Shown: piece after piece, positions 1 to 6,788 of the stretch
Layout: every line of letters starts with the position of its first letter
Numbering within the stretch: the first letter of the stretch is position 1
Assembly: GCA_030594025.1 (NCBI GenBank)
Contig: JAUVFY010000027.1
Coordinates: 1-11,500, forward strand
Length of the DNA stretch: 11,500 nucleotides
Direction of reading: 5' to 3'
From: Deltaproteobacteria bacterium
Lineage (GTDB): Bacteria; Desulfobacterota; GWC2-55-46; JAUVFY01
Program-made: the position numbers and the translations under genes
Notes under the pieces: generated by a model
The model's database searches: none
What the model was told of the DNA's origin: nothing
The model's input: only the letters and a program-made list of their open reading frames with translations

Positions 1-1
1 C

Positions 2-2041
2 TTGGCCTATGAGCCGTTTATCAGAATCCTCTCCGAGCACCCTAAATTAAAATTTTCCTTCCACACATCAGGCTATCTACTCGACTGGCTCTCGAAAGAG
101 CGCCCCGATTACATAGAACTGATTAAGTCCATGGTCATGAGGGGGCAGGTTGAGATAATGGGGGGCGGTTATTACGAACCAATACTCGCCGTAATACCCC
201 GGGAGGACCGTCTGGGCCAGATAAGGCTTATGTCCGAAAGGATCGAGGAGCTTTTTGACGTGCGGCCCAGGGGTCTGTGGCTCGCTGAAAGGGTCTGGGA
301 CCCCACGATCCCCAAGACCCTTAACGAGGCGGGCATCGAATACGTTGTCGTCGATGACTACCACTTCATAAAGTCCGGCCTCAAAGGGGAGGACCTTTTC
401 GGTTATTATATAACAGAGGACCTGGGCTACCCGGTTAAGGTCTTCCCCGGAAGCGAAAGGCTTAGGTACCTTGTACCCTTCAAGCCCGTGGAGCAATTTG
501 TGGAATTTATGAGGATATCGAAAGGGATGTCGGGCGAAGGGGCGGCAACGGTATATGCAGATGACGGAGAGAAGTTCGGCATATGGCCCAGCACGAACAA
601 ACTGGTATACAAGGAGGGCTGGCTCAAAAGGTTCGTAGAGAAGGTCGAGGATAATTTAGGCTGGATCCAGCCCGTGACCTTTTCCGAGTACATGGAAAAC
701 GAAGGCCCCCTGGGCAGGGTCTACCTTCCCACCACGTCCTACATGGAGATGGGTGAGTGGGCGCTACCGGCGGAGGCCTCATTCGAATACACCACCCTTA
801 GGGACGAACTTGCTTCCCGCGAGGACGGGGTACGGGTGAAAAGGTTCCTTCAGGGAGGGATGTGGAGGAATTTTTTTTCCAAGTACACCGAGGCCAACTG
901 GATGCACAAGAGGATGCTCGGAGTGAGCCATGCCTTTAAGGAGGCAAAAGGGTTGGACGAAGAAAAAGAGAAAAAAGCCCGCAGGCACCTTTACATGGCC
1001 CAGTGTAACGACGCTTACTGGCACGGGGTATTCGGGGGGCTGTACCTGCCACATTTACGCACCAGTGTCTACGAGAACATCATAAAGGCCGAAGCCGTAG
1101 TAGACGGTGAAAATGTAAAACCCGCCGTAATAAAGAGGGACTTCGACGTCGATACCTTCGACGAGATACTTCTAAGCTCAAAGGATCTGAACGTCTTTGT
1201 GAGCCCAGAAAGGGGCGGAACAATCGTCGAGCTGGATTTGAGGCCCGCGGGCGTTAATCTCACTAACACCCTTTCCAGACGGTTCGAGGGCTACCATGTG
1301 AAGTTAAAAACCTTTGGTACAGTGCACTCGGCGGCGGCAAAGAGCATACATGATAGGGTCGTGGCCAAGGAAGAGGGGCTCGAAAGGCTTCTTATTTTCG
1401 ATACCGTCGAGAGGGCCTCGCTTAGGGAGCACTTCCTCAAGGGGGATGAATCTCTCGAGTCGTTCATAAGCTCAAATTACCGGGAGCAAGGGGACTTTTA
1501 TAACGGCCCATACACACCGGAGGTTAAAAACAATGGTCTATCCCTTACAAGAAGGGGCACGGTGGGGGGTAGCGGTATTGTGGTTAAAAAAGAGATTGAG
1601 CTTTCGGGAAACGATGCCATTTCAATCGCCTATAAGGTGGAGGCCGCAGGAGGCACGCCACCGGAGGGGAAACTGGCCGTTGAGTTCAACCTTTGTCTTC
1701 CGGGCTGTAACGGGCCCGCATGCTCGTACGAGGTATCCGGCCGTCCCCCCCGAAGGTCAACAAAGGTTGAGGAGATGGGTCTGGGCAGTATCGGCGAGGT
1801 ATCCGGAGTGGAGAGGGTAGCGGTCGTTGACGGGCATTCCGGGGTAAACGTAAACTTCAATTTCAAAAAACCAGTAAACTTCTGGAGGTTTCCCCTGGAG
1901 ACGGTCTCTCTTTCCGAGAGCGGCTTTGAGAGGAACTACCAGGGCTCGTGTCTCGTATTTCTCGTCCCCCTTGTTTTCGATTCCAAGGGGGTAGTTGAGT
2001 TTTCTTTTGACTTAAGGGTTGAAAGTTGCAGGGCAGAGTAA
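2..2041 (+). CDS. GH57 4-alpha-glucanotransferase / alpha-amylase, 5'-truncated by window edge
   Basis: A cytoplasmic glycoside hydrolase family 57 enzyme that probably transfers or hydrolyses alpha-1,4-glucan segments (glycogen or maltodextrin metabolism). The visible 679 residues align from memory with Thermococcus litoralis 4-alpha-glucanotransferase starting about 30 residues in, so the true start and the first HQP-type motif lie left of the window; the TTG at position 2 is not a credible start. The family nucleophile motif is seen as GLWLAERVWDP, with Glu96 of the visible part, and the general acid motif as ADDGEKFGIWP, with Asp187/Asp188. Later blocks include YLPTTSYMEMGEWALP and GGMWRNFFSKYTEANWMHKRM. 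The barrel and helical region (about 1-350) are followed by a beta-sandwich C-terminal region of the DUF1926 type (about 380-675). The stop lies 27 bp before kdsC, suggesting cotranscription. The family is secure; whether it acts mainly as transferase or amylase cannot be decided from sequence. Confidence 0.9.
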   Translation: MAYEPFIRILSEHPKLKFSFHTSGYLLDWLSKERPDYIELIKSMVMRGQVEIMGGGYYEPILAVIPREDRLGQIRLMSERIEELFDVRPRGLWLAERVWDPTIPKTLNEAGIEYVVVDDYHFIKSGLKGEDLFGYYITEDLGYPVKVFPGSERLRYLVPFKPVEQFVEFMRISKGMSGEGAATVYADDGEKFGIWPSTNKLVYKEGWLKRFVEKVEDNLGWIQPVTFSEYMENEGPLGRVYLPTTSYMEMGEWALPAEASFEYTTLRDELASREDGVRVKRFLQGGMWRNFFSKYTEANWMHKRMLGVSHAFKEAKGLDEEKEKKARRHLYMAQCNDAYWHGVFGGLYLPHLRTSVYENIIKAEAVVDGENVKPAVIKRDFDVDTFDEILLSSKDLNVFVSPERGGTIVELDLRPAGVNLTNTLSRRFEGYHVKLKTFGTVHSAAAKSIHDRVVAKEEGLERLLIFDTVERASLREHFLKGDESLESFISSNYREQGDFYNGPYTPEVKNNGLSLTRRGTVGGSGIVVKKEIELSGNDAISIAYKVEAAGGTPPEGKLAVEFNLCLPGCNGPACSYEVSGRPPRRSTKVEEMGLGSIGEVSGVERVAVVDGHSGVNVNFNFKKPVNFWRFPLETVSLSESGFERNYQGSCLVFLVPLVFDSKGVVEFSFDLRVESCRAE

Positions 2042-2056
2042 TACGATAAATGTCCG

Positions 2057-2064
2057 AAAGGAGG
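2057..2064 (+). promoter_or_regulatory. Strong Shine-Dalgarno of kdsC
   Basis: AAAGGAGG lies 4 nt before the ATG at 2069. It is among the best ribosome-binding sites in the window and fixes the kdsC start. Confidence 0.7.
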
Positions 2065-2068
2065 CTTA

Positions 2069-2602
2069 ATGCCTGTGAAAAAGGCAATAGTTGAAAAGGC
2101 CCTGCCTGTAAAGCTTCTCATCCTGGATGTGGATGGTGTTTTGACCGACGGGAGTATAATTTACAACGACCGTGGGGAGGAGACTAAGCACTTTCACGTA
2201 AGGGACGGCCACGGCATAAAGATGCTAAAAAGGGCCGGTATCGACTGCGCCCTTATTACTGCACGCAGCTCGGATGTTGTCTTTCACAGGGCAAGGGACC
2301 TGGGAATAGAACTGGTCTACCAGGGGGCGTTGGATAAGGTTAAAGCCTACGAGGATATCTTGAAGAAAACAAGGCTAGCCCCCCACGAGACGGCCTACGT
2401 GGGTGACGATGTGGTAGATATGGCGGTCCTTAAAAGGGCCGGTTTTTCCGTTGCCGTATCAGACGCCGTCGAGGAAGTCAAAGAGAGGGTCGATTATGTA
2501 ACGGAGATGCCGGGCGGTGGGGGGGCGGTAAGGGAGGTTGTGGACTTAATCCTTAAGGTAAAGGGTCTATGGGATGAGGTCATGGACCGTTACCTGGACT
2601 GA
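2069..2602 (+). CDS. kdsC: 3-deoxy-D-manno-octulosonate 8-phosphate phosphatase (KdsC)
   Basis: Hydrolyses Kdo-8-phosphate to Kdo and phosphate in the cytoplasm, the step before CMP-Kdo activation for the LPS inner core. The 177 aa match the short, cap-less HAD (C0) phosphatases that work as tetramers. The HAD motifs are all present: motif I LDVDGVLTDG with Asp20 as nucleophile and Asp22, motif II LITARSS with Thr64, motif III Lys near 90-92 (LDKVKAY), and motif IV YVGDDVVD with Asp113/Asp114. The C-terminal GGGGAVREVVDLIL segment is typical of KdsC. The start has a very good ribosome-binding site. It follows the GH57 gene by 27 bp and is separated from the lpt genes by a 219-bp gap holding a promoter, so the two blocks can be expressed independently. 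No kdsA or kdsD is visible; they would be expected upstream or elsewhere. Confidence 0.95.
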   Translation: MPVKKAIVEKALPVKLLILDVDGVLTDGSIIYNDRGEETKHFHVRDGHGIKMLKRAGIDCALITARSSDVVFHRARDLGIELVYQGALDKVKAYEDILKKTRLAPHETAYVGDDVVDMAVLKRAGFSVAVSDAVEEVKERVDYVTEMPGGGGAVREVVDLILKVKGLWDEVMDRYLD

Positions 2603-2610
2603 TATATAAT
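2583..2610 (+). promoter_or_regulatory. Possible sigma-70 promoter at the end of kdsC
   Basis: A perfect -10 box TATAAT is at 2605-2610. Sixteen nt upstream is TGGACC (2583-2588), which matches four of six bases of TTGACA and lies inside the kdsC 3' end. If used, transcription would begin near 2617 and run into the hairpins that follow. The -35 box is mediocre and the local sequence is AT-rich, so this could be chance. Confidence 0.3.
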
Positions 2611-2633
2611 TTTTTTCGCCCGGGGGCTGTAAA

Positions 2634-2650
2634 GGAGAGTTTAGCTCTCC
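2634..2650 (+). other. Perfect hairpin in the kdsC-lptC gap
   Basis: GGAGAG (2634-2639) and CTCTCC (2645-2650) form a perfect 6-bp stem with a 5-nt loop. The 5' arm is part of a Shine-Dalgarno-like AAAGGAG, but no convincing reading frame follows. It has no U tract directly after it, so it is not a terminator alone. The function is unknown. Confidence 0.4.
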
Positions 2651-2657
2651 GTCAAAC

Positions 2658-2690
2658 CACGTCAATGGGCTAACAGAAGGCGTGTTTTTA
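2658..2690 (+). terminator. Weak terminator-like hairpin downstream of kdsC
   Basis: CACGTC (2658-2663) pairs with GGCGTG (2679-2684), with one T-G wobble, closing a 15-nt loop directly followed by TTTTTA (2685-2690). The U tract is well placed, but the stem is short and the loop long, so termination would be inefficient. It could end the GH57-kdsC transcript or a short RNA started near 2617. Confidence 0.3.
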
Positions 2691-2746
2691 TTACATTAAA
2701 AGGACTTTTTCAGGCCCTGAACCCACATCAGGCGCAGATAAAAATC

Positions 2747-2775
2747 TTTACACCCCGAGTGCCAGATGCTATAAT
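2747..2775 (+). promoter_or_regulatory. Sigma-70 promoter for lptC and the downstream genes
   Basis: TTTACA (2747-2752, five of six to consensus) is separated by exactly 17 nt from a perfect TATAAT (2770-2775). The -10 is also extended by TGC immediately before it. Predicted transcription starts near 2782, about 40 nt before the lptC ATG. This is the best promoter in the window and probably drives lptCAB-rpoN and perhaps the genes beyond. Confidence 0.75.
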
Positions 2776-2821
2776 TTTATAGTTTAAAGGTGCATTTGCG
2801 GGCGCAGGCAGTGGGTCTTGT

Positions 2822-3406
2822 ATGAAGCGAAAACTGAGGATATTATTGCTGGGTTTTATTGTCCTCACACTTGCCGGCCTCATCGGTATAGTTCTAGTCA
2901 ATTTCGTTATAACGTCTGGCCATAAATCTCTGCCTTTTAAGATTCAGGACTCGGGCGTTACAATCGAAAAGCTTCGTTACACAGGATACTCAGCAGAAGA
3001 CCAGGGCCGTCGGGAGTGGGAACTTGAGGCAGACTCTGCAACCCTGTTAGAAAAGGGAGACCTTACCGTCTTCACCGACGTTAAGGTCGTATTTTTTTCA
3101 AAAGACGGTAAGACCTATACCCTCAGGGGACGCGAGGGCAACTACAACAAACGCTCCGGTTTAATCTCTATTGCAGGGGATGTAACTCTGGTCACCGAAG
3201 GCAGCGAGGGCGACACATACAGGCTGGAGACGGAAAGCCTCGAATACTCGACACAGTCGAAGATGCTGACCTCGGCCGAGCATGTTGAGATCAGGTCCCG
3301 GGCGATGCGTGTTACCGGGGTCGGCCTTAAAATTGATGTCAAAGGGGGTAGGCTTTCAGTTCTTAAGGACGTGATGACCGTAATCGATGATGATGATGTT
3401 ATATAA
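2822..3406 (+). CDS. lptC: LPS export ABC transporter periplasmic protein LptC
   Basis: A bitopic inner-membrane protein that takes LPS from the LptB2FG transporter and hands it to LptA on the periplasmic side. A basic N-terminus (MKRK) is followed by one hydrophobic segment (about residues 7-30) and a beta-rich periplasmic domain with repeated short strands (about 45-185), as in the LptC (DUF1239) family. At 194 aa the length is normal for LptC. Primary sequence is poorly conserved in this family, so the call rests on size, topology and its place directly before lptA and lptB. The Shine-Dalgarno is weak. The last codons contain four consecutive Asp codons (GAT repeat) that also form the start of the lptA frame. 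lptF and lptG, which encode the transporter's membrane subunits, are not in the window. Confidence 0.88.
   Translation: MKRKLRILLLGFIVLTLAGLIGIVLVNFVITSGHKSLPFKIQDSGVTIEKLRYTGYSAEDQGRREWELEADSATLLEKGDLTVFTDVKVVFFSKDGKTYTLRGREGNYNKRSGLISIAGDVTLVTEGSEGDTYRLETESLEYSTQSKMLTSAEHVEIRSRAMRVTGVGLKIDVKGGRLSVLKDVMTVIDDDDVI
3387..3398 (+). repeat. Tetrameric ATG/GAT trinucleotide repeat in the lptC/lptA overlap
   Basis: ATGATGATGATG reads as Met4 at the first possible start of lptA. In the lptC frame the same run reads as four Asp codons just before its stop. Copy-number changes keep both frames intact. Confidence 0.8.
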
Positions 3407-3956
3407 TCGCATGACTCGCTCGCCGGGGGCTAAAGTTTTAGTTGGGGCCGCCCTGGCCGTTTTAACCCTTATGCCGGGCAATCTCGGGGCCCAGCAGGAC
3501 GAGTCCATAGACAAGCCCGTCACTATAACCTCGGACACGATGGAGGTCGAAGAAGGCGGCAAAGTCTTCATATTCAAGGGCGATGTCGTTGCAAAGGAGG
3601 ACTTCACGCTCTGCTCCGACGAACTTGTGCTCTACTACGACGAAAATAACGAAGTCCGGGAGATAGTTGCAACGGGGGATGTAAGGCTCATAAAGGACGA
3701 TAAGACGGCCCTGAGCGACAAGGCAGTCTATGACAGGATAAAAAGAACCTTTGTCCTAACCGGCAATGCCCGGGTACGGCAGTGTTCCGACACCGTCACG
3801 GGCGAGAAGATAACGGTATTTCTCGACACTGAGAGGTCCATCGTGGAGGGCAAAGAGGGCGGCAGGGTAAAGGCCGTGGTGATGCCCGAGAAGGACTGTC
3901 AGGAAAGCTTGAATAGTGAAGAGGATCTCTGTAGAGGGTCTGGTCAAGGCCTTTAA
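3387..3956 (+). CDS. lptA: LPS transport periplasmic protein LptA (OstA-like)
   Basis: A soluble periplasmic beta-jellyroll protein that polymerises into the bridge carrying LPS from LptC to LptD at the outer membrane. A signal peptide is visible: a basic stretch (RSPGAK), a hydrophobic core (VLVGAALAVLTLMPG) and a likely cut after GNLGA. The OstA-like domain follows (about 44-165) with family phrases such as ITSDTMEVEE, FKGDVVAKED and ATGDVRLI. The start is uncertain. Four tandem ATGs at 3387-3398 and another in frame at 3411 are possible, and none has a clear Shine-Dalgarno; the 3411 ATG lies 4 nt after the lptC stop and gives a compact signal peptide, so it may be the real one. Four cysteines occur in the mature region (76, 133, 171, 182). 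The last 41 bases overlap lptB. Confidence 0.88.
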   Translation: MMMMLYNRMTRSPGAKVLVGAALAVLTLMPGNLGAQQDESIDKPVTITSDTMEVEEGGKVFIFKGDVVAKEDFTLCSDELVLYYDENNEVREIVATGDVRLIKDDKTALSDKAVYDRIKRTFVLTGNARVRQCSDTVTGEKITVFLDTERSIVEGKEGGRVKAVVMPEKDCQESLNSEEDLCRGSGQGL

Positions 3957-4638
3957 AGGAAGAAGGGTATTAGACGGCATAGAGCTCACGGTGGAGCCGG
4001 GAGAGGTGGTGGGGCTTCTCGGGCCTAACGGGGCGGGAAAGACCACCACTTTCTACATAATTGTTGGACTCCTGGCGCCAGACAGCGGCAGTGTTTATTT
4101 CGACGGCACCGACATAACCGATATACCCATGTATGAGAGGGCGAGACAGGGAATAAGCTACCTGTCTCAGGAACCCTCCGTTTTCAGAAAACTTACGGTA
4201 AGGGAGAACGTTGAGGCGATTCTCGAGTTCCTCGATTTACCCGAAGGCGAGATGGAAGAGCGTTTGAGGGGTTGCCTCGAGGAACTGGGTGTCCTCCATC
4301 TTTCTGATGTAAAGGCATACGCCCTTTCCGGCGGAGAAAGGAGGAGGGTTGAGATAGCCAGGGCATTGGTCAACTCCCCTTCATTTTTTCTCCTCGATGA
4401 GCCCTTTTCCGGGATAGACCCCATCGCGGTGGGCGATATCCAGGACATAGTTCTTGAGCTTAAGAAAAAGGGCATCGGAGTGCTTGTAACCGACCACAAC
4501 GTTAGAGCGACTCTTGGTATCTGCGACAGGGCGTATATAATAGATAATGGGAGGATCTTGAAGGCCGGAACCCCGGAGGAGATAACCGAGTGCCCCCGCG
4601 TAAAAGAGGTATACCTTGGAGACAGGTTCAGGATGTAG
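3916..4638 (+). CDS. lptB: LPS export ABC transporter ATP-binding protein LptB
   Basis: The cytoplasmic ATPase that, as a dimer under LptF and LptG, powers LPS extraction from the inner membrane. All ABC motifs are present in 240 aa: Walker A GPNGAGKTT (36-44, Lys42), Q-loop YLSQEPSVFRKLTVREN (Gln85), signature LSGGERRRVEIARAL (137-151), Walker B FFLLDEPFSGIDP with Asp161/Glu162, and H-loop His194 in VTDHNVRATLGICDRAYI. The GIDPI and TDHNVR phrases are diagnostic of LptB rather than of amino-acid transporter ATPases. The start is GTG, 41 bp inside the end of lptA, with AGGAAAG upstream (3901-3907), implying translational coupling. rpoN follows after 36 bp, the arrangement known from many Proteobacteria. 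Confidence 0.96.
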   Translation: MKRISVEGLVKAFKGRRVLDGIELTVEPGEVVGLLGPNGAGKTTTFYIIVGLLAPDSGSVYFDGTDITDIPMYERARQGISYLSQEPSVFRKLTVRENVEAILEFLDLPEGEMEERLRGCLEELGVLHLSDVKAYALSGGERRRVEIARALVNSPSFFLLDEPFSGIDPIAVGDIQDIVLELKKKGIGVLVTDHNVRATLGICDRAYIIDNGRILKAGTPEEITECPRVKEVYLGDRFRM

Positions 4639-4656
4639 CGTTAAAAACGGGCGCTA
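4636..4656 (+). other. Small hairpin covering the lptB stop codon
   Basis: TAGCG (4636-4640, containing the stop codon) is complementary to CGCTA (4652-4656), giving a 5-bp stem with an 11-nt loop. A competing inner pairing CGTT/AACG is also possible. No U tract follows, so it is not a terminator; it could be an RNA processing or stability element, or chance. Confidence 0.25.
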
Positions 4657-4674
4657 AACGGTAAGGATGCTTAA

Positions 4675-6117
4675 ATGGCGTATGAGATAAAACAGGAACT
4701 CAGGCAGGAGCTTAAGCTCACGCAGCAGCTCATAATGACTCCCCAGCTCAAGCTGGCCATAAGGCTTCTGCAACTTTCCAGACAGGATCTTGTTGACACC
4801 GTGCGAGAAGAGCTCCAGTCTAATCCCGTTCTTGAAGACTCGGGCGTGGTGGAAAGCGAGGATTCTCCGGAGCCAAAGCAAGAAACTCACGAGTTTGACT
4901 GGCAGGCATACCTTGAAGAATACGAAAATTACAGGATCCCCGGCCAGCAGATAAGGGAAGGGGAGGAAGAAAACATTATTGAAAAGGCCACCTCTTCGGG
5001 CAGCAGCCTCACCGAGCATCTTCTGTGGCAGCTTAAGCTCTCACCGTTGAGCGAAAAGGAAAAGAGGATCGGAGAGTTTATAATAGGCAATATCGACGAC
5101 GACGGCTGTTTGAGGGTCATAGAAGGAAGGTCCGCCGCCGGCGACGTGGCCTACGAGGCAGAGGTATTGAACGATATAGCAGGACTTACGGGGGCCTCCG
5201 CAGATGAGGTCCAGAAGGCACTAGAGACGATTCAGCAGTTCGATCCCCCGGGCGTAGGCGCAAGGGACATAAGGGAGTGTTTGCTTCTTCAGGCAAGGCG
5301 TCTTCCTGTAAGGGACACCCTGGTAGAGGAGATAATATCATTTCACCTTGAACTTCTGGCCGGCAAGAACTACAAGGCCATTGCAAGGAAGATGGGCCTG
5401 TCCACCGAGAGGGTCTATGAGGCGGTAAAGATAATAACGCAGTTCCTGAACCCTTTGCCCTGCTCGGGTTACGGTACCGATGAAGCGTGTGTTATAGTCC
5501 CCGACATATACATACAGAAGGTCGGCGATGAGTACGTTGTGAGTTCGAACGAAGACGGCATGCCCAAGTTGAAGATAAGCCCTTATTACAGGAAGATGTT
5601 GAGGCAGGCAGGGGCCCCGCAGGAGACCAGAAACTATATCCAGGAGAGGTTTCGTTCAGCCCTCTGGTTTATCAAGAGCCTGCACCAGAGGCAGAGGACA
5701 TTGATCAAGGTCGCCACAAGCATTGTTAAGTTCCAGAGGGAATTCCTCGATAAGGGGCTTGAGTACATGAAGCCCATGGTGCTTAAGGATGTGGCCGCGG
5801 ATATAGGGGTACATGAATCGACGGTAAGCAGGGTTACCTCTAACAAATACGCCCACACCCCGAGAGGGCTCTTCGTGCTAAAATACTTCTTCTCCACGGG
5901 CGTGAGCGGCACTGACGGCAATAACTTCACCACCGAGTACATAAAGCAGAAGCTTAAAAGCATTATCGACTCGGAGGATTTAAAAAACCCCCTTTCTGAC
6001 CAGCAGATTGCGGATAAGCTTAAAGAGTACGGCATAGTGGTTGCGAGGAGGACGGCCACCAAGTACCGCGAGGAACTGGGTTACCTGTCCTCCAACAGGA
6101 GGAAGAGCCACTTCTAG
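4675..6117 (+). CDS. rpoN: RNA polymerase sigma-54 factor (RpoN)
   Basis: Directs RNA polymerase to -24/-12 promoters, where opening needs AAA+ enhancer-binding activators. At 480 aa it has the full family layout. Region I is at about 1-50, rich in Gln and Leu (ELKLTQQLIMTPQLKLAIRL). An acidic linker follows (about 60-105), then the core-binding domain, then a helix-turn-helix near 370-395 (DVAADIGVHESTVSRVTSNK). The RpoN box ARRTATKYRE (457-466) is close to the canonical ARRTVAKYRE, with Ala and Thr in place of Val and Ala. TAAGGA (4662-4667) is a suitable ribosome-binding site 7 nt before the ATG. No enhancer-binding protein is encoded here, and no convincing -24/-12 promoter was found in the gaps of this window. 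The neighbouring hpf and ptsN are standard rpoN companions. Confidence 0.97.
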   Translation: MAYEIKQELRQELKLTQQLIMTPQLKLAIRLLQLSRQDLVDTVREELQSNPVLEDSGVVESEDSPEPKQETHEFDWQAYLEEYENYRIPGQQIREGEEENIIEKATSSGSSLTEHLLWQLKLSPLSEKEKRIGEFIIGNIDDDGCLRVIEGRSAAGDVAYEAEVLNDIAGLTGASADEVQKALETIQQFDPPGVGARDIRECLLLQARRLPVRDTLVEEIISFHLELLAGKNYKAIARKMGLSTERVYEAVKIITQFLNPLPCSGYGTDEACVIVPDIYIQKVGDEYVVSSNEDGMPKLKISPYYRKMLRQAGAPQETRNYIQERFRSALWFIKSLHQRQRTLIKVATSIVKFQREFLDKGLEYMKPMVLKDVAADIGVHESTVSRVTSNKYAHTPRGLFVLKYFFSTGVSGTDGNNFTTEYIKQKLKSIIDSEDLKNPLSDQQIADKLKEYGIVVARRTATKYREELGYLSSNRRKSHF

Positions 6118-6221
6118 CTTCACCATGTATGTAGTTTGTTTATACGTTTCAGGGGGATTCAGACTTTGGTGGGTATTTTTTAATCTGCCCGGTATAAATA
6201 TCTATAATAGCGGAGGAAAGG

Positions 6222-6758
6222 ATGCAGGTTACCGTTACTTTCAGACACATGGATTCGTCTGGTGCGCTCAAGAAATATGCCGAGGAGAAGACCGAGCGGC
6301 TGGTGAAGTATCTTATCGAGCCCATTGAGGTCCACTGGGTGCTCTCGGTAGAGAAGATAAGGCATATTGCCGATGCGACCATTGTCGCCAACGGGGTGAC
6401 CATAAAGGGCCAGGAGGCGACAGAAGAGATGTACTCAGCGATAGATAAGGTTCTGGACAAGCTGGAAAAGCAGGTAAGAAAACACAAGGAAAAGGTAAAG
6501 AACCACAAGTTCGGCCAGGGCGAGTCCTCCAGCGTAAGGTACGGTGCTGTGGAGGCCGGGACGCCGGGGGGAGGGGCCAGGATAGTCAAAACGGAAAACG
6601 TATTCGCAAAGCCTATGAGCATCGAGGAGGCACGGATGCAGATGGACGTCATAGACAAGGATTTTCTTGTCTTTACCGACGCGTCATCCAGTCAAATAAG
6701 CGTTCTCTACAGGCGGAACGACGGGGATCTTGGCCTGATAGAGACGCGTACCAAATAA
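6222..6758 (+). CDS. hpf: Ribosome hibernation promoting factor, long form (HPF / RaiA family)
   Basis: Binds the 30S decoding centre in slow growth or starvation and, in its long form, pairs ribosomes into inactive 100S dimers. The N-terminal RaiA-like domain is residues 1-100 (VTFRHMDSSGALKKYAEEK, then a basic helix EKQVRKHKEKVKNHKFG). A Gly/Ser-rich linker follows (about 100-118). The C-terminal dimerisation domain is about 118-178, with VFAKPMSIEEARMQMD and DFLVFTDASSSQISVLYRR. Having this second domain in 178 aa separates it from the short HPF and YfiA of enterobacteria. CGGAGGAAAGG just before the ATG is a strong ribosome-binding site. Older annotations call this gene a sigma-54 modulation protein because of its place after rpoN; that role is not supported by the domain content. 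Confidence 0.95.
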   Translation: MQVTVTFRHMDSSGALKKYAEEKTERLVKYLIEPIEVHWVLSVEKIRHIADATIVANGVTIKGQEATEEMYSAIDKVLDKLEKQVRKHKEKVKNHKFGQGESSSVRYGAVEAGTPGGGARIVKTENVFAKPMSIEEARMQMDVIDKDFLVFTDASSSQISVLYRRNDGDLGLIETRTK

Positions 6759-6788
6759 AAAAGAGCATAAAAATGTAGAGAGTGGGCA

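Noticed and set aside
77..496. Minus-strand open frame of 139 codons opposite the GH57 gene
   Set aside because: It is antisense to a well-conserved catalytic region and shows no family motif; long minus frames here follow from codon bias.
1533..1820. Plus-strand 95-codon frame inside the GH57 C-terminal domain
   Set aside because: It overlaps a continuous GH57 frame, is rich in Arg and Trp without motifs, and has no ribosome-binding site.
4793..4821. Exact TTGACA within rpoN as an internal promoter
   Set aside because: No -10-like hexamer is found 16-18 nt downstream.
6165..6181. TTTGGTGGG plus T-rich run upstream of hpf as a sigma-54 (-24/-12) promoter
   Set aside because: The GG of a -24 element is present, but the invariant GC of the -12 element is missing at the required spacing (the bases there are TT).
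6193..6208. TATAAA and TATAAT boxes just before hpf as a promoter
   Set aside because: TATAAT at 6203-6208 would start transcription near 6215, inside the hpf ribosome-binding site, and only three-of-six -35 matches occur at 17 or 18 nt. TATAAA at 6193-6198 has no -35 box at 16-18 nt.
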